A stretch of 64,000 nucleotides of DNA, taken from contig JAFAFR010000098.1 in assembly GCA_023423405.1 (NCBI GenBank), positions 127,638-191,637 of the forward strand, given 5' to 3'. Within the stretch, counting starts at the first letter, position 1. Every line of letters starts with the position of its first letter. Positions 61,087 through 64,000 of the stretch are shown one piece after another. Position numbers and translations under genes: made by a program. The notes under the pieces are model-generated. The model was not told the origin of the DNA. It made no database searches and saw nothing but the letters and a program-made list of their open reading frames with translations. The DNA is from Bacteroidota bacterium. GTDB lineage: Bacteria; Bacteroidota; Bacteroidia; Chitinophagales; Chitinophagaceae.

Positions 61087-62768
61087 TGACCTACCTGCTC
61101 AAACTCAGCATCAGCCTTTCGCTGGTTTATCTTTTTTACCAGGTATTCCTGCGCCGGCTTACTTTTTACAAATGGAACCGTTTTTACCTGCTGGGCTATG
61201 GATTCATTTGTTTTTTTCTTCCCCTGCTGGACATCTACTGGTGGATGGAGATGCGCAGCAAAGCCCCGCAGGCGCTGCAATACCTGCCGCGCGTGAAAGA
61301 AGTTCCGGCCCCGGTTTCTGCAGGCGCCACCTGGAGCCTGCCCCTGGTGGCCCTGTGGCTGGTTGCCCTGGGATGCGCGGTGCTGCTCCTGCGCCTGGCG
61401 CTGCAGTATTTTTCGCTGCTCCGCCTGCGCCGCCGGGCGGTGTTGCTGGCGGAAGCAGACCTGCAGCTCTATGAAGTGCCGCAGCCCATTCTGCCTTTTT
61501 CTTTTGGCAGGGCCGTGTACGTGCATCCCGCCCAGCACAGCGCGGAGGAACTGCGCGAGATCATCCGGCACGAAATGGTGCACGTGCGTGAAAAACACAG
61601 CGTGGACATTGTTTTTGCCGAACTCCTCGTAGCCCTCAACTGGTTCAATCCCTTTGCCTGGCTGCTGCGCCGGGCCATCCGGCAAAACCTCGAATTCCTG
61701 GCCGACCAGGGTGTGCTGGCCCACGGCGTGGATCCCAAAACCTACCAGTACCTCTTATTAAAAGTTATTGGCCGGCAGCAATTCAGCATTGCCAGCCACC
61801 TCAATTTTTCTGCACTCAAAAACCGCATCAAAATGATGAACAGATTACAATCCGCCAGGGTGCACCTGGTGAAATTTGGCTTTGCCCTGCCCCTGCTGGC
61901 CGTATTGCTTCTCGCTTTCCGCGGCGAACCCGCCATCATTAAACCAACACAAAAAAAGCCGGCCGGCAATGAACCGGCCCGGGTGGAAATGGTGGGAAAA
62001 AATCCGGCTGCAAAGCAGGACCCCGTTCCACAACAGGCATCTCCCGGAGAGACGCTTTTTGTAGATGTCCGGTACAACAACCTGCCGGTGGCTGATACCA
62101 TTCCCGGGAAGCGGAATGCCAAAGGCTATATCCTGACCGTTGCCGATAACCAGGGAGAATGCATCGTGATCGTTAAAGACAGGAATGGCAAACTGGTCCG
62201 CGCCATCACCCTCACCGACTGGCATGCCGATGAAAAGGCGCTGACCAGCCAGTACGGCGAAATTCCGCCACCACCACCGCCTGTAGCTCCTGCAGCTCCT
62301 GCAGCCCCGATAGCCCCTGCAGCGCCCGCAGCCCCTGTACCGTCCCTCCTGCCCGCGCCGGCCAAGGCTCCCAAAGTGCCCGATAACGTATCTGTATTTA
62401 TTGTATCCGATAAGGACGCCACCGTGGAGTTGAAGAACGGAAAAAAAGAAAAATACGACCTCACCAAACCCGAACAGAGAGCCGCCTTTGAAAAGAAATA
62501 CGGTCCGCTGGAGGAATACCAGGCGCCACCACCCATCATCAAGTTGGAACGCGACCCTGGCGCCAAAGCCGGTGAGGCTCCCGCCCACCCACCAATTTAT
62601 TTCATCGACGGCAAGGAAGCCGACCAGGCCGCCATCCGCCAGCTCAGTCCTTCCAGCATTGTTTCGATCAATGTGCTGAAAGACGGGGCGGCTGTCCAGG
62701 CCCTGGGTGAGCGGGGAAAACACGGCGCCATTTATATCAATACCGCGGCCGGGAGCGCCAATAAATAG
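61083..62768 (+). CDS. M56 (BlaR1/MecR1-like) membrane peptidase with C-terminal plug-like domain
   Basis: A 561-residue membrane protein. Helices lie at about 1-24, 35-55, 75-100 and 262-282. The metallopeptidase motif IIRHEMVHVREKHSVD has the HExxH at residue 163, and FAELLVALNWFNPFAWLLRR follows. After the last helix come a beta domain (300-385), a Pro/Ala-rich linker (395-430) and a C-terminal segment IYFIDGKEADQAAIRQLSPS, then SIVSINVLKDGAAVQALGER, resembling the TonB-receptor plug. It probably senses envelope state and cleaves the repressor encoded upstream. It lacks the penicillin-binding sensor of BlaR1. Confidence 0.88.
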   Translation: MMTYLLKLSISLSLVYLFYQVFLRRLTFYKWNRFYLLGYGFICFFLPLLDIYWWMEMRSKAPQALQYLPRVKEVPAPVSAGATWSLPLVALWLVALGCAVLLLRLALQYFSLLRLRRRAVLLAEADLQLYEVPQPILPFSFGRAVYVHPAQHSAEELREIIRHEMVHVREKHSVDIVFAELLVALNWFNPFAWLLRRAIRQNLEFLADQGVLAHGVDPKTYQYLLLKVIGRQQFSIASHLNFSALKNRIKMMNRLQSARVHLVKFGFALPLLAVLLLAFRGEPAIIKPTQKKPAGNEPARVEMVGKNPAAKQDPVPQQASPGETLFVDVRYNNLPVADTIPGKRNAKGYILTVADNQGECIVIVKDRNGKLVRAITLTDWHADEKALTSQYGEIPPPPPPVAPAAPAAPIAPAAPAAPVPSLLPAPAKAPKVPDNVSVFIVSDKDATVELKNGKKEKYDLTKPEQRAAFEKKYGPLEEYQAPPPIIKLERDPGAKAGEAPAHPPIYFIDGKEADQAAIRQLSPSSIVSINVLKDGAAVQALGERGKHGAIYINTAAGSANK

Positions 62769-62800
62769 CGGACAATATGGCCTTTCTCAACGAATTACAG

Positions 62801-62809
62801 TAGTTTTGC
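62801..62809 (+). promoter_or_regulatory. -7 promoter box of efp
   Basis: TAGTTTTGC, exact match, 39 nt before the efp ATG. Confidence 0.6.
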
Positions 62810-62848
62810 CCCCTTAGTAAAAACTGAACAGCAAAATTCTAATTCGTT

Positions 62849-63415
62849 ATGGCAAATACGTCGGATATCAGCCGCGGCCTCATCATCAAGCTCGATGGCA
62901 GTTTATATAAGGTGGTAGAATTCGGTGAGAATAAAACAGCCAGGGCTGCCGCCAAAGTGTGGGCCAAGCTGAAAGGGGTGGACAATGCCCGCACCATCGA
63001 ACAAACCTGGAACAGCGGCGATACCATTCACCCGGTTCGTGTGGAAAGAAAGAATTTCCAGTACCTCTATAAGGACGATTCGGGTTATAATTTCATGGAT
63101 AACGAAACCTTTGAGCAGGTGGCCGTTCAGGAATCCCTGATCGACGCCCCGCAATTTCTCAAAGACGGCCAGGAAGTTTCCGTGCTGATCAATACAGAGG
63201 TCGAACAGCCCATGAGCGTGGAGTTGCCCGATAAAATTGTATTGCTGGTTACCTACAGCGAACCGGGCATGAGAGGTGATACGGCTACCCGTACCCTGAA
63301 ACCGGCCACAGTGGAAACCGGTGCTACCGTAATGGTGCCCCTTTTCGTGAACGAAGGCGAACTGATCCGCGTCAACACCAAGAATGGTGAATATGTAGAA
63401 CGGGTGAAAGAATAA
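62849..63415 (+). CDS. efp: Elongation factor P
   Basis: A 188-residue EF-P that relieves ribosome stalling at polyproline. All three domains are present: the KOW-like N-terminal domain, the OB domain with SGYNFMDNETFEQVAVQ, and the C-terminal domain with TYSEPGMRGDTATRTLKPAT and GEYVERVKE. The tip of the domain I loop reads NKTARAAAKVW, with Arg32 at the position where most Bacteroidota EF-P have the PGKG lysine. That tip resembles the Arg-type loops of Pseudomonas EF-P (NKSGRNAA) or YeiP/EfpL (PTARGAA). accB follows 60 nt later. Confidence 0.94.
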   Translation: MANTSDISRGLIIKLDGSLYKVVEFGENKTARAAAKVWAKLKGVDNARTIEQTWNSGDTIHPVRVERKNFQYLYKDDSGYNFMDNETFEQVAVQESLIDAPQFLKDGQEVSVLINTEVEQPMSVELPDKIVLLVTYSEPGMRGDTATRTLKPATVETGATVMVPLFVNEGELIRVNTKNGEYVERVKE

Positions 63416-63432
63416 AGAGCGCATTTCTTCCC

Positions 63433-63441
63433 TATCTTAGC
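63433..63441 (+). promoter_or_regulatory. Candidate -7 box of accB
   Basis: TATCTTAGC, one mismatch from consensus, 34 nt before the accB ATG. Confidence 0.4.
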
Positions 63442-63475
63442 CCCAAAATGTATCACCAACTGTAAATTCAGTACA

Positions 63476-63967
63476 ATGGATTTCAAACAAATTCAGGAGT
63501 TGATCCGTCTGATCAACAAATCGAACATCGGTGAATTGACGATTGAAGAGAAAGGTTTTAAGGTGACGATTAAGCAAAAACAGGAAAACATCCAGCAGGT
63601 AGTGACAGCCGCTCCTGCCCCGGTGTATGCTGCAGCCGCTGCAGGGCCCGCGCAGGCAGCCCCCGCCACCATTCCGCCCCCGGCGCCTGCGGTGGATAAA
63701 CCCAAACCTGCCGAAACAGCATCCAACCTGGTTACCATTAAAAGCCCCATGATCGGCACTTTCTACCGCCGCGCTTCCCCCGACAAGCCGGTATTTGCGG
63801 AAGTGGGCGATGAAGTGAGCCCCGGCAAAGTGGTTTGCATCATCGAGGCCATGAAGCTTTTCAATGAAATTGAAAGCGAAGTGAAGGGCAAGATCGTAAA
63901 AGTGCTGGCGGAAGACGCTTCCCCCGTGGAATACGACCAGCCCCTTTTCCTCGTGGAGCCTGCCTGA
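63476..63967 (+). CDS. accB: Biotin carboxyl carrier protein of acetyl-CoA carboxylase
   Basis: A 163-residue BCCP that carries biotin in the first step of fatty-acid synthesis. The N-terminal helix-strand region (FKQIQELIRLINKSNIGELT) is followed by a Pro/Ala linker (about 45-85) and the biotinyl domain with SPMIGTFYRRASPDKPVF and the biotin Lys in CIIEAMKLFNEIE. The C-terminus is PVEYDQPLFLVEPA. It is the standard downstream neighbour of efp; accC is expected just beyond the window. Confidence 0.95.
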   Translation: MDFKQIQELIRLINKSNIGELTIEEKGFKVTIKQKQENIQQVVTAAPAPVYAAAAAGPAQAAPATIPPPAPAVDKPKPAETASNLVTIKSPMIGTFYRRASPDKPVFAEVGDEVSPGKVVCIIEAMKLFNEIESEVKGKIVKVLAEDASPVEYDQPLFLVEPA

Positions 63968-63982
63968 GGCCGACCGGTCATG

Positions 63983-64000
63983 GCGTGGAGCAATCCACGC
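63983..64000 (+). other. Hairpin at the window end
   Basis: GCGTGGA-GCAA-TCCACGC, a perfect 7-bp stem with a GCAA tetraloop, 16 nt after the accB stop. Whether a T-run follows (terminator) cannot be seen. Confidence 0.4.

Noticed and set aside
62262..62345. Simple-sequence repeat of CCTGCAGC/CCCGCAGC type
   Set aside because: It encodes the Pro/Ala linker of the M56 protein in frame and needs no separate explanation.
60715..62768. Beta-lactam resistance regulator
   Set aside because: The BlaI/M56 pair has no lactamase gene and no penicillin-binding sensor domain, so a resistance call is not supported.
1..64000. CRISPR arrays, rRNA genes, prophage modules
   Set aside because: No regularly spaced repeats, rRNA sequence or phage structural genes were seen.

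Overview
The window is a gene-dense, G+C-rich chromosomal segment of a Bacteroidota bacterium, most likely order Chitinophagales, family Chitinophagaceae. The evidence is a SusC/SusD/surface-lipoprotein locus, a T9SS/gliding-type adhesin start, a PorE-like OmpA protein, DUF1573 proteins, fused alpha/beta 2-oxoacid dehydrogenase E1 genes, and many copies of the Bacteroidota -7 promoter TAnnTTTGC, often only 2-4 nt before the start codon.

Layout. 1-9.6 kb (mostly minus strand): start of a secreted repeat-type protein, alpha/beta hydrolase, lnt, guaB, dprA, PorE-like protein, queE, folD. 9.7-19.3 kb (mostly plus): two outer-membrane barrel candidates, DUF3467, radC, prs, rplY, pth, FAH-fold enzyme, fused E1. 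19.4-26.5 kb: a susC-susD-lipoprotein operon bracketed by two paralogous HTH proteins that look like catalytically dead IS1595/IS1016-type transposases; this is the most unusual feature of the window. 26.7-28.7 kb: small unknown, methyltransferase, MpaB-like oxygenase, tRNA-Met. 28.71-35.63 kb: a visibly A+T-richer segment starting at the tRNA-Met 3' end and closed by a 12-bp direct repeat. It has decayed gene remnants at both ends (Fic-like, DinB-like) and carries a TPR histidine kinase/response regulator pair plus secreted proteins; I read it as a likely genomic island. 35.7-47.6 kb: S9 peptidase, amidohydrolase, copper-storage-like protein, class I ribonucleotide reductase, aminotransferase, Dcu transporter, PPK2, two DUF1573 proteins. 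47.7-64 kb: second fused E1, YebC, APC and SDF transporters, a DedA-MFS-GT9 operon, an NP-repeat secreted protein, malate dehydrogenase, thioredoxin-like protein, a BlaI/M56 regulatory pair with a visible operator, efp and accB.

The core is housekeeping: purine and phosphoribosyl metabolism, deoxynucleotide supply, translation factors, central carbon metabolism and envelope biogenesis. The accessory content is the SusCD locus with its transposase-derived flanking proteins, and the tRNA-linked island. No rRNA, CRISPR array, complete insertion sequence or phage module was seen. Start codons were often moved inward from the longest ORF because the promoter box or signal peptide shows the true start.
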